From contig JAOUPZ010000132.1 of assembly GCA_029879595.1 (NCBI GenBank), positions 1 to 8,076 of the forward strand: a DNA stretch of 8,076 bases, in the 5' to 3' direction. Source of the stretch: Deltaproteobacteria bacterium. Its GTDB lineage: Bacteria; SAR324; JACQKK01. Positions within the stretch are counted from its first letter, which is position 1; each line of letters opens with the position of its first letter. The translations under genes and the position numbers were made by a program. Shown here one piece after another: positions 1-6,086 of this stretch. The notes below the pieces were generated by a model. That model was given only the letters and a program-made list of their open reading frames with translations, did no database searches and was not told where the DNA came from.

Positions 1-135
1 TTTTTTTAGGGGTCCTTTTTTTTTTGTTGAGAATGACTTATATCCAAAGGAAGAAAATAAGGGGTCGGGTTAAGCACGGATATTTTATATTTTATCCGGA
101 AGAGTACATGCAAAATCAGGCAGAGGCAGCTGGCT

Positions 136-1098
136 ATGAAGCAGAACGTAGGCTGCAGGATTGTTTCACCGGAACAAAGGGTGCACAAACGCATCAAACT
201 GCCTGCGGCCGCATTGTTGCTGGCCCTGTTCATGGCTTCGGCGCTGACAGGCTTTGCTTCCACCGCCCTGGCCCAGGGAGCCGACCTGGAGCAGATCAGG
301 GCCGATCTGGCCAAACTCAAAAAAGTCAACGCCCAGGACAGGGGACGGCTGGTCTTCAGAGCAGCCTGCGCCCCCTGCCACGGAGTAAACGGCGATGGCC
401 GGGGACTTCGGGCCGTCGGGTTTGAGCAGCCTCCCACCAACCTCACCCGGGGAGTCTACAAGTTCCGCTCCACCACCGGGGCCACCGTAGCCCGCGGAGA
501 TATTGAGCGCAGCATCCGCGAGGGCATGCCCGGCACCGAGATGGTTCCCTTCAAGGGCCTTTTGGACGAGAACACCATCGGGTCCCTGGCCGACTATCTG
601 ATAGCCCTTTCCCCCCGGTTCGACGACCCCAAGGCCCTGGGAAACCCCAACGCCATTCCGGCCCGCAGCGGCAAATCCAGCCCCCAGAGCATCGCCAAGG
701 GCAAGGAACAGTTCACCAGCGAAAGCGACTGTGCTGACTGCCACAATGCCAACGGCAGCGGCAGCGACGACGAGGAAGACGAAGCGGGCGTTCACGTCAT
801 GATGGTGGACTTCCGAGACGGAATCTTCAAAAGCGGCCTTACCGACGCCGACCTGTTCCGCTCCATCAAATATGGCATGCCCGGAACCACCATGGTGGCC
901 TACGAGGGGGATGTGTCCGATGACAACATCTGGGCCATCGTCGATTACATCCGCTCCCTGGAAGATCCCCCGGGTTTTCTGGGCCAGATTTTCGCCGTGC
1001 GCCCCAGCCGCTTTGATTACCGCGACTTCAAGGAGCAGCCCAAGCCGGTTATAAAGCAGCCCGGGAAGAAGGAAAAAAAGGGCAAGAAAAAATCCTGA
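136..1098 (+). CDS. Secreted diheme cytochrome c (two class-I-like domains)
   Basis: A 320-residue exported electron carrier, probably periplasmic. A signal peptide is visible: basic HKRIK, a hydrophobic stretch at about 22-41, and a likely cleavage after ALA (46|47). Two cytochrome c domains follow in tandem. Domain 1 has CAPCH at 78-82 and a GMPGTEM segment whose Met136 is the likely distal ligand. Domain 2 has CADCH at 199-203 and GMPGTTM with Met253. Both end in the usual helix (SLADYLIAL, AIVDYIRSL). Oddities are an acidic run (DDEEDE, 211-216) just after the second haem motif and a C-terminal tail with seven Lys in the last eleven residues. ATG 136 has a fair AGAGG 9 nt upstream. GTG 181 would give a more typical short signal-peptide n-region but has a poor RBS. 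It precedes a cytochrome lipoprotein and a haem-bearing barrel gene, so a role in feeding electrons to the outer membrane is inferred. The class is clear; the exact partner is not. Confidence 0.9.
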   Translation: MKQNVGCRIVSPEQRVHKRIKLPAAALLLALFMASALTGFASTALAQGADLEQIRADLAKLKKVNAQDRGRLVFRAACAPCHGVNGDGRGLRAVGFEQPPTNLTRGVYKFRSTTGATVARGDIERSIREGMPGTEMVPFKGLLDENTIGSLADYLIALSPRFDDPKALGNPNAIPARSGKSSPQSIAKGKEQFTSESDCADCHNANGSGSDDEEDEAGVHVMMVDFRDGIFKSGLTDADLFRSIKYGMPGTTMVAYEGDVSDDNIWAIVDYIRSLEDPPGFLGQIFAVRPSRFDYRDFKEQPKPVIKQPGKKEKKGKKKS

Positions 1099-1217
1099 GC
1101 CGGGCAGATTCCGGACAGGCAGGTGGAAAGCTGGGCAGTAAATATACTCCATTGAACAACAGGCATGGCAGGTAAAATTTGAATCCCTTGAGGTGGGAGT
1201 TGGAAAGAACTGCGGAT

Positions 1218-1736
1218 ATGATGCGTACCACCAAAATGGCGGAACGGAGCCGGAATGCCGACGTCCGACCGTGGAACACTCTCCTGGCACTGCTGGCCGC
1301 AGTGCTGCTGGCCGCAGTGCTGCTGGGGGGGTGTCTGGCCGAAGAGGGCCTGCCGGAGGAGAATGACACCGGCCCGGTGGTGGAGAACCCGGTGTGGGCC
1401 GATGTGGACCCCCTGCTGCAAACCTGCCGGGACAACTGCCACAGCTCAGAAGGAACAATGAGCTGTGACATGTGTCACGCCGGCGAGGGAAGAACCGCAG
1501 CTCAGCTCAATCCGCTGGATTACGCCAATATGGTTGACATTACCAATACCACGCTGACCACCACCGATCTAGTGGTGGATTCCGGCTCCAGTGATACCAG
1601 CGTGCTGTGGTGGGTGCTCTCCGGGGATTCCCGGTACCTAGATAACGGGGGCGCCATGCGGAGCTACAAGAACAGCCTGGGTAGTTCGGAGAACGAAACC
1701 ATCCAGAACTGGATAGACACCGGAGCCAACCAGTAA
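1218..1736 (+). CDS. Small diheme cytochrome lipoprotein with a CX3CH motif
   Basis: Predicted lipoprotein of 172 residues. A long hydrophobic signal ends in lipobox LGGC with Cys39 as lipidation site. The sequence then reads ADVDPLLQTC, typical of small cytochromes of the planctomycete-type cytochrome c group. The first haem motif is CRDNCH (Cys70, Cys74, His75), which is CX3CH rather than CXXCH. A standard CDMCH follows at 83-87, only 13 residues after the first. The C-terminal part (YANMVDITN, VLWWVLSGDSRY, ETIQNWIDTGAN) matches the 'IxxWIxxGA' ending of that family. Met in GGAM is a possible distal ligand. I chose ATG 1218 (GGAAAG about 11 nt upstream; ATG 1221 is equivalent). A longer TTG start at 1179 adds 13 residues but has no clear RBS. 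The gene lies 119 bases after the diheme cytochrome and 150 before the barrel gene, so co-transcription is plausible. Specific role unknown. Confidence 0.8.
   Translation: MMRTTKMAERSRNADVRPWNTLLALLAAVLLAAVLLGGCLAEEGLPEENDTGPVVENPVWADVDPLLQTCRDNCHSSEGTMSCDMCHAGEGRTAAQLNPLDYANMVDITNTTLTTTDLVVDSGSSDTSVLWWVLSGDSRYLDNGGAMRSYKNSLGSSENETIQNWIDTGANQ
1290..1331 (+). repeat. 15-bp tandem repeat plus G7 run inside a signal-peptide coding region
   Basis: Two perfect copies of CTGCTGGCCGCAGTG (1290-1304, 1305-1319) are followed by a 7-base partial copy (1320-1326) running into seven consecutive G residues (1325-1331). The repeat encodes LLAAV-LLAAV-LLGG in the hydrophobic core of the lipoprotein signal peptide. 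One repeat unit more or less stays in frame and changes the core by five residues. A G gained or lost would shift the frame just before the lipobox Cys. Confidence 0.85.
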
Positions 1737-1806
1737 TGGCCCGCCCAAAAAGGATGGAAACGCAGATTTTAACCGGAACGGTTCGATATTTACGATTTGG
1801 CATCAC

Positions 1807-1848
1807 AGAGACACAACGCTAGAGACACAACGCTAGAGACATAACACA
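1807..1848. repeat. 14-bp tandem repeat upstream of the barrel gene
   Basis: The unit AGAGACACAACGCT occurs perfectly at 1807-1820 and 1821-1834. A degenerate third copy starts AGAGACA at 1835-1848. The array occupies the middle of the 150-base spacer between the lipoprotein stop (1736) and the barrel start (1887), ending about 40 bases before the ATG. It could be an operator array or simply a slippage product; the sequence alone does not decide. Confidence 0.75.
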
Positions 1849-1886
1849 GAATTGCCGTAAACCAGAAGCAGGAGAATGAAACCGAA

Positions 1887-3095
1887 ATGCGGGCGATCCG
1901 AACAGGAAAGAAGGGGGCGCGAATGCTGGCCGGGCTGGGCATGGGACTGGCTTTGGGGCTGACCCTGGGGCTGGTGCTAACACCAGGCAACGCTTCCGCC
2001 GAACCTTATTTCACGGTGCGCGATGGAGTCCGCTGCTCCACCTGCCACGTCAACCGCACCGGCGGTTTCAAGCGCACCGCCTACGCCCAGGTGTACATGC
2101 AGACCCGCATGACGGCCGACGCAGGGGGCGGGCATATGGAATACCCGCGACTGTATCACGGCCAGATCAACGAGTTCATTTCCATCGGAGCGGACATCCG
2201 CGCCGCCGCCAACTGGTACAAGGACGAGGAGTCGCCGGACTCCAACTGGCAATTCGACCGCCCCCGCGAGGTATGTAAAAGCTGCCATGGCAACTACGAC
2301 GGCAAACGGGCCGAATACTATGTGCAACTGGAACCGCTGCCGGGGCGGGCCAGCCTGGTCTTTGGCCAGAACCTGCTGCACACCTCCGGAGTCAGCCCCA
2401 CCCGGGAAGCCTACGCCCTGGTGGAAAACATGCCGGCCAACGGCTATGTGAAGATCGGCACCTTCAGGCTGCACACCGGGCTGAACAATACCTTTGACAA
2501 CCCGTTCCTGCACGGCGAGGCCTCCGGTGGACGCCTTGTGCCTGTCTGGTCATCCATGCGGGGGCAGGGCATGGAGCTGGGGTTTGAGCCCGGCTCGTTC
2601 TCGGTTTCCTTCAACATCACCAACCCCCTGGATCCGGTCAAGGTTCCCAAGGGCAAGCGCATCGGCTGGAACGCCTATGCCGTGCTGGACCCCCTTACCC
2701 TGGGCATGGTGAGCTATCGCGATCCCATGGACGATGAGAAGGAACGCCGGATTACCGGTTACTACGCCGGACTGGCCCTGGGCCGGTTCACCATGCTGGC
2801 AGAGGTGGATACCCTCAGCACCCCCGAGGACGGAGGTGCTGTGAAGGAAAAGGCCTGGCTGGGCGAGGTCAACCTGCTGCTGACCCGGGGGCACAACATA
2901 AAGCTCCAGTATGAGGCCCACGACCCCGACACGGGAGCGCCGGAGAATATCCACGACCGTACCGGATTCATCTACGAGCCGTTCATCACGCGCTACCTGC
3001 AGATGCGCTTCGGAACAAGGCTGCGCCACGGGCCCCATGAAACCCAGGAAAACAACGGCAGGGAATATTTCATTGAGACGCACATGATGTACTGA
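1887..3095 (+). CDS. Outer-membrane beta-barrel with two c-type haem motifs (cytochrome-porin)
   Basis: A 402-residue outer-membrane protein. The signal peptide (basic RTGKKGAR, long Gly/Leu-rich core) is probably cleaved after ASA (38|39). The mature N-terminus carries CSTCH at 50-54 in the context VRDGVRCSTCHVNRTGG. I recognise this as the N-terminal haem of a recurrent family of porin-like proteins (usually CHVNPTGG). A strand-like segment (95-111, EFISIGADIRAAANWY) is followed by a second motif, CKSCH at 130-134. The remainder alternates polar and hydrophobic residues in strands separated by short turns (AEYYVQLEPL, ENMPANGYVKIGTFRL, GSFSVSFNITN, TGYYAGLALGRFTMLAEV, HNIKLQYEAHD). It ends in an aromatic residue (IETHMMY), as outer-membrane barrels do. 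AGGAGA lies 11 nt before ATG 1887; ATG 1923 is a less supported alternative. Resembles fused cytochrome-porins such as Cyc2 in plan, but has two haems; orthology is not claimed. Likely moves electrons across the outer membrane. Confidence 0.8.
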   Translation: MRAIRTGKKGARMLAGLGMGLALGLTLGLVLTPGNASAEPYFTVRDGVRCSTCHVNRTGGFKRTAYAQVYMQTRMTADAGGGHMEYPRLYHGQINEFISIGADIRAAANWYKDEESPDSNWQFDRPREVCKSCHGNYDGKRAEYYVQLEPLPGRASLVFGQNLLHTSGVSPTREAYALVENMPANGYVKIGTFRLHTGLNNTFDNPFLHGEASGGRLVPVWSSMRGQGMELGFEPGSFSVSFNITNPLDPVKVPKGKRIGWNAYAVLDPLTLGMVSYRDPMDDEKERRITGYYAGLALGRFTMLAEVDTLSTPEDGGAVKEKAWLGEVNLLLTRGHNIKLQYEAHDPDTGAPENIHDRTGFIYEPFITRYLQMRFGTRLRHGPHETQENNGREYFIETHMMY

Positions 3096-3192
3096 CAGAA
3101 AAATTTGTCAGCCTGAATACTTGTGGAATACGGTTTGGTGCAGCTTGATTAGCGATAGGAAAAAGGTGTTGTTGTTTTAGAAAATCAAACCT

Positions 3193-3234
3193 GATAAAAG
3201 AAAATCAGATTACTGATAACAATCGATAATCATT
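3193..3234. promoter_or_regulatory. Possible Fur-box-like GATAAT cluster
   Basis: GATAAA (3193-3198), GATAAC (3215-3220) and GATAAT (3225-3230) lie in the same orientation. The last is directly followed by CATT, giving GATAATCATT, an exact match to ten contiguous bases of the classical 19-bp Fur box (GATAATGATAATCATTATC). The outer bases match poorly. Iron-responsive control would make sense for an iron-rich cytochrome. AT-rich leader sequence also produces such matches by chance. Confidence 0.25.
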
Positions 3235-3251
3235 CATTTCTAGCAGCTTGA

Positions 3252-3340
3252 TGGCAAGTAAGTTGTTGTCTTAAAAGAAACTGTCGCAAAGTCGGCCTTG
3301 AGTCTGCCCGTCAAAAACACTGTCGGCAGGCAAAGCACCA
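3252..3340 (+). ncRNA. Candidate degenerate GEMM-type (cyclic dinucleotide) riboswitch aptamer
   Basis: Several hallmarks of the GEMM-I class occur in the right order. TGGCAA is at 3252-3257. A hairpin pairs 3265-3271 with 3276-3281 (one bulge) around a TAAA loop, where GEMM usually has GAAA. TCGCAAAGTC is at 3284-3293 (family: ACGCAAAGCC), and GGCCT at 3294-3298. A stem CTGCC 3304-3308 / GGCAG 3325-3329 is followed by AGGCA, and the outer pairs TGG 3252-3254 / CCA 3338-3340 could close the fold. GEMM riboswitches are known upstream of extracellular cytochrome genes in Geobacter-like bacteria and bind c-di-GMP or cGAMP. Departures from consensus (GGCAAG for GGCAAA, weak first hairpin, poor 3' GGGTTACC match) keep this tentative. 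Confidence 0.3.
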
Positions 3341-3369
3341 GGCATAATTTAAACGACAGTCATTTCAGA

Positions 3370-3424
3370 TGTTGCAGTACGCTGTACTCGCAATACCGCA
3401 GTTGCAGTCGCAGAATTGTTTTTT
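3370..3424 (+). promoter_or_regulatory. Possible antiterminator/terminator pair in the decahaem leader
   Basis: Hairpin A pairs TTGC 3372-3375 with GCAA 3390-3393 and AGTAC 3376-3380 with GTACT 3384-3388 around loop GCT, with one bulged C. Hairpin B pairs CAGTTGC 3399-3405 with GC (3410-3411) and AATTG (3414-3418), with an AG bulge, and runs straight into six T residues (3419-3424). The 8-mer GTTGCAGT occurs in both (3371 and 3401). GCAA 3390-3393 can therefore pair either with the first copy or with the one forming hairpin B, so the two folds could be alternatives. Hairpin B is weak as a terminator on its own. Confidence 0.3.
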
Positions 3425-3611
3425 CAGTCAGAAATGCTTTTGAAAGGGGTGAATGTTGTCCAGAACGCTTATTTTGGGTCGTGGAGGCCCTGTAAGCAGT
3501 AAGTAATGGCGCGGGTTAAATATTACGCTTCTTCTACTTGGGTGGAACTGAGTCGTGGGAGAGCGGGAGATATGTACCAGGCGCGAAAGTTTCCAACCAA
3601 GGAGAAGAATC

Positions 3612-5885
3612 ATGAGTTTAAAGAAGCTGTTTATTGTGCTTCTCGCCGCCTCAGCACTGGTCGTGACAGGCTGCGGTGAAGAAAAAGGCGCCGACGGCGC
3701 TGCGGGAGCGCAGGGAGAACAAGGATTACCCGGAGACCCTGGAACAGATTACGAGGCATCCACCACGGAATCCTGCGAAATCTGCCATGGAGAGGGTCGG
3801 CTGATGGATGTCGATGCAGTGGAGGGAGTTCACGCTCCGGCCCCTTCTGAAGCCACCACCCGTTTTATACCGACCGTTACCGGCGTGACGATCAACACCG
3901 GTGAAACCATTACGGTTAATATCCATGTGGAGGATGAAGCAGGAACCGGCAAAACCGGCCTTGTTGGCAGTGGTCTGCGGCTGACCCTCGCCCAACTCAA
4001 ACCCGGGGCGGCCACTGGCGATTCGTCCTACTGGGATAACTATTTCACCACCTCCAACACCTCAACCGCTGTCGGATCACCCGGATATGGCACCAGCGCC
4101 ACCCAGGCCACCTCGAAAAACGTGGATTCCGCTACCGGAGCAACTTTCTCGGATGATGGGAACGGAGACTATACCTACACCATCAATACCAGCGGAACCG
4201 CAACGGTATTCACAGGCATCGCAGCCAACACCAACCTGCACCGCATAGCGCTTCAGGTATCCGGCGGCGTGAGCAACGGGGCCTTCAACTTCGACCCCAG
4301 CGCGGCCACCTTGGATACGGCCATCACAGTATCGGAGCCCAACCCCAAGGAAGTGGTCACCATTTCCGCCTGTAACGCCTGTCACGATGCGGACGGCGAC
4401 GGCAACGGCCTGGCCATGCACGGCGGGGGAAGAAGGGACCTGGAATACTGCGTCACCTGCCACAATCCGGCCACCACGGATGAGGACAGCCTGAACACGC
4501 TGAACCTCATGTCACTGGTTCACAAAATTCACCGCGGTAAGGACCTTCCCAGTGTTGGTCTCGGCGAACCTTATGAGATATGGGGATACCAAGACCACTA
4601 TTTCGACTATACCCTCGGAGCCACTCCGCAGGACGTCACCAACTGCGCCAAGTGCCACCAGGGGGCCGATGCCGCCAACTGGAACACCGTGGTCAACAAG
4701 GAAACCTGCACCAGTTGTCATGACAACGTGAAGTTCGATGCCTCAGCTGGCGCCAGCTGTACCGTTGACAACTCGGTTTACTGCGACCACTCCGGTGGTA
4801 CACAGGCCAATAACGCCGGCTGCACCACCTGCCATGCCGACGACAGCGGAACAGCGACCGCTAAGATTTCCGACAAGCACCGCTGGGCCCAGCGCGAAGC
4901 CGTGGCCGAGGATTTTGCCTTTGTGATCAACTCCGCCACCTACAGCAGCGCCACCGGAGTGGTCACCATGAAATACAAGGTGACCAAGGGCGGCGCCGCT
5001 CACGATCTCTCCACCGAGACCGGCAGCGTCAACCTGAAGGTTGGTTGGAAGAACGTCGGAGAAGCCGACTACACCAACCCGGGCAGCGGGGCCACCAACA
5101 ACCAGCCGGCCTCGGCTATCAGCGCCAGCCTGAAGCCCACCAACACCGATGTCACGGATAACTTCGCCACCGATGGAACCTACACCATCAATTACACCCT
5201 GCCCGCAGAGGCCCAGGCCGCCGGCACGGTGATCCTGATTATGGATGGCCGCCCATCGTTCGAAGTCGTCACTGGTGAAGGCAAGCAGAACATTCCCGTC
5301 ACCAGCGCATCCACGGAGATCGCCATCAATGACAGCACCGTGCAGGCAAGGCGCGTCAATGCCAATCTAACCAAATGCAAAGGCTGCCACGACCGGGTGA
5401 CACTGCATGGACAAAACCGCAACAACAACATCAAGGTCTGTACGACCTGCCACAACTCGGCCAACACGGACATCGCCGTGCGCCCGGCCGATCCGGCAGA
5501 TGCGGTAGATGGCAAGGTTGAAGAGCCGATTGACTTCAAGAACATGATCCACAGGATTCATGCCGGACGCGATACCGCAGCGGTAGGCGTCACCATCTAT
5601 GGGCACCTGTCCAGCGTCCATACCTTTGCAGGCGAATTCCCGCCGGGCACACCTCTCAACAGCTGTGAGGTCTGCCATGATGCCGGACAGTATACACTGC
5701 CCCTGGCAAGCGGCATTCAGGGAACCACCGTTACATCCGGCGACAAGGTGGATCAAACGGACGACCTGAACATTTCGCCCACAGCAGCTGTCTGCTCGGC
5801 GTGCCATGACAAAGTGGCCTCCAAGGCGCACATGACGCAGAACGGCGCCGCCTTCGCCCTTCCTGAATCCAGGATTGAGTATTAA
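3612..5885 (+). CDS. OmcA/MtrC-family decahaem c-type cytochrome, outer-membrane lipoprotein
   Basis: A 757-residue lipoprotein, probably on the cell surface, that would pass electrons to external acceptors. Signal peptide with lipobox VTGC (Cys21), then seven Gly-X-Y triplets (26-46). Exactly ten CXXCH motifs start at residues 55, 254, 280, 345, 366, 404, 589, 610, 685 and 728. Beta-rich stretches without haem (about 65-245 and 425-580) separate the haem clusters, matching the alternating barrel/multihaem domain plan of MtrC, OmcA and MtrF. Family signatures include LVHKIHRG, MIHRIHAGRD, MHGGGRRDLEYC and a C-terminal CSACHD...AHM..NGAAF. The haem spacing is 1+5+4, unlike the 5+5 of the Shewanella structures. 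Cys383 and Cys391 (CX7C) lie outside haem motifs and may form a disulfide. ATG 3612 has AAGGAG 7 nt upstream and starts directly at the signal peptide; ATG 3555, 19 codons upstream, lacks this. A strong terminator follows. Family assignment is firm; physiological acceptor is unknown. Confidence 0.95.
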   Translation: MSLKKLFIVLLAASALVVTGCGEEKGADGAAGAQGEQGLPGDPGTDYEASTTESCEICHGEGRLMDVDAVEGVHAPAPSEATTRFIPTVTGVTINTGETITVNIHVEDEAGTGKTGLVGSGLRLTLAQLKPGAATGDSSYWDNYFTTSNTSTAVGSPGYGTSATQATSKNVDSATGATFSDDGNGDYTYTINTSGTATVFTGIAANTNLHRIALQVSGGVSNGAFNFDPSAATLDTAITVSEPNPKEVVTISACNACHDADGDGNGLAMHGGGRRDLEYCVTCHNPATTDEDSLNTLNLMSLVHKIHRGKDLPSVGLGEPYEIWGYQDHYFDYTLGATPQDVTNCAKCHQGADAANWNTVVNKETCTSCHDNVKFDASAGASCTVDNSVYCDHSGGTQANNAGCTTCHADDSGTATAKISDKHRWAQREAVAEDFAFVINSATYSSATGVVTMKYKVTKGGAAHDLSTETGSVNLKVGWKNVGEADYTNPGSGATNNQPASAISASLKPTNTDVTDNFATDGTYTINYTLPAEAQAAGTVILIMDGRPSFEVVTGEGKQNIPVTSASTEIAINDSTVQARRVNANLTKCKGCHDRVTLHGQNRNNNIKVCTTCHNSANTDIAVRPADPADAVDGKVEEPIDFKNMIHRIHAGRDTAAVGVTIYGHLSSVHTFAGEFPPGTPLNSCEVCHDAGQYTLPLASGIQGTTVTSGDKVDQTDDLNISPTAAVCSACHDKVASKAHMTQNGAAFALPESRIEY

Positions 5886-5912
5886 TACACTCCTGGCAGG
5901 CCGATAACTTTC

Positions 5913-5955
5913 AACCCAGGGATTCGCGGCAACCCCGCGGATTCCTGGGTTTTTT
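5913..5955 (+). terminator. Strong intrinsic terminator after the decahaem gene
   Basis: The arm 5913-5929 pairs over its full 17 bases with 5935-5951 (two G-U pairs) around the loop CAACC, and the stem runs into six T residues (5950-5955). It begins 28 bases after the decahaem stop codon. The following lipoprotein gene therefore probably has its own promoter or depends on read-through. Confidence 0.92.
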
Positions 5956-6086
5956 ACCGTTTAACCCAGGCCGATATCTCAAGTATCGGGCAAAACCAAA
6001 CCGGAACGTGCTTTCGCATCAGCCCCCGGCTGTATATGGCAGCCAAATAAGGTGACAGCCTGCTATCCGCTCCAATCAATTTTTTT
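5956..6086 (+). other. Leader of the PpiC-like lipoprotein gene, several small hairpins
   Basis: This 131-base spacer repeats CAGGCCGATA (5967-5976), also found before the terminator (5897-5906). It holds a hairpin GGCTG 6028-6032 / CAGCC 6040-6044. A further CAGCC at 6056-6060 and AGCC at 6021-6024 offer competing pairings for the GGCT arm. No Shine-Dalgarno precedes ATG 6087. I could not match the leader to a known RNA class. Confidence 0.4.

Larger units (their letters stand above)
3096..3611 (+). other. Long non-coding leader upstream of the decahaem cytochrome gene
   Basis: A stretch of 516 bases without a convincing gene, noticeably richer in A/T than its neighbours in its first half. 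It begins with a short inverted repeat over the previous stop codon (CTGACA 3092-3097 / TGTCAG 3106-3111) that lacks a T-tract. Then come GATAA-type motifs (3193-3230), a possible GEMM-like aptamer (3252-3340), a strong hairpin (3370-3395), a weak terminator-like hairpin with T6 (3399-3424), and finally an AAGGAG Shine-Dalgarno at 3599-3604. A short TTG-initiated frame at 3298-3495 shows no protein-like features. I could not identify a convincing promoter. Confidence 0.6.

Noticed and set aside
1..25. Two T-tracts (T7, T10) at the window start as the tail of an upstream terminator
   Set aside because: Any stem would lie before the window; AGG/CCT around 8-16 is too short to count.
24..425. 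133-residue + frame overlapping the diheme cytochrome start
   Set aside because: Shifted frame of the real gene; no domain, and it ends inside the cytochrome domain.
166..1458. 430-residue open frame on the minus strand
   Set aside because: It is the antisense shadow of the diheme cytochrome and lipoprotein genes. The + strand frames carry signal peptides, haem motifs and family signatures, and the minus frame shows none.
3092..3111. Inverted repeat CTGACA/TGTCAG over the barrel stop codon as a terminator
   Set aside because: Only six perfect pairs, A/T-rich loop, and no T-tract after the stem.
3252..3267. Sigma-54 promoter (TGGCAA-N5-TTGTT)
   Set aside because: The -24 half is good but the nearly invariant GC of the -12 half is GT; the same bases fit the candidate aptamer better.
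3298..3495. 65-residue TTG-initiated frame in the decahaem leader
   Set aside because: No RBS, Cys/Arg-rich composition unlike neighbouring proteins, and it overlaps the predicted RNA structures.
5367..5831. 154-residue minus-strand frame inside the decahaem gene
   Set aside because: Shadow of a clearly coding + strand region with four haem motifs.
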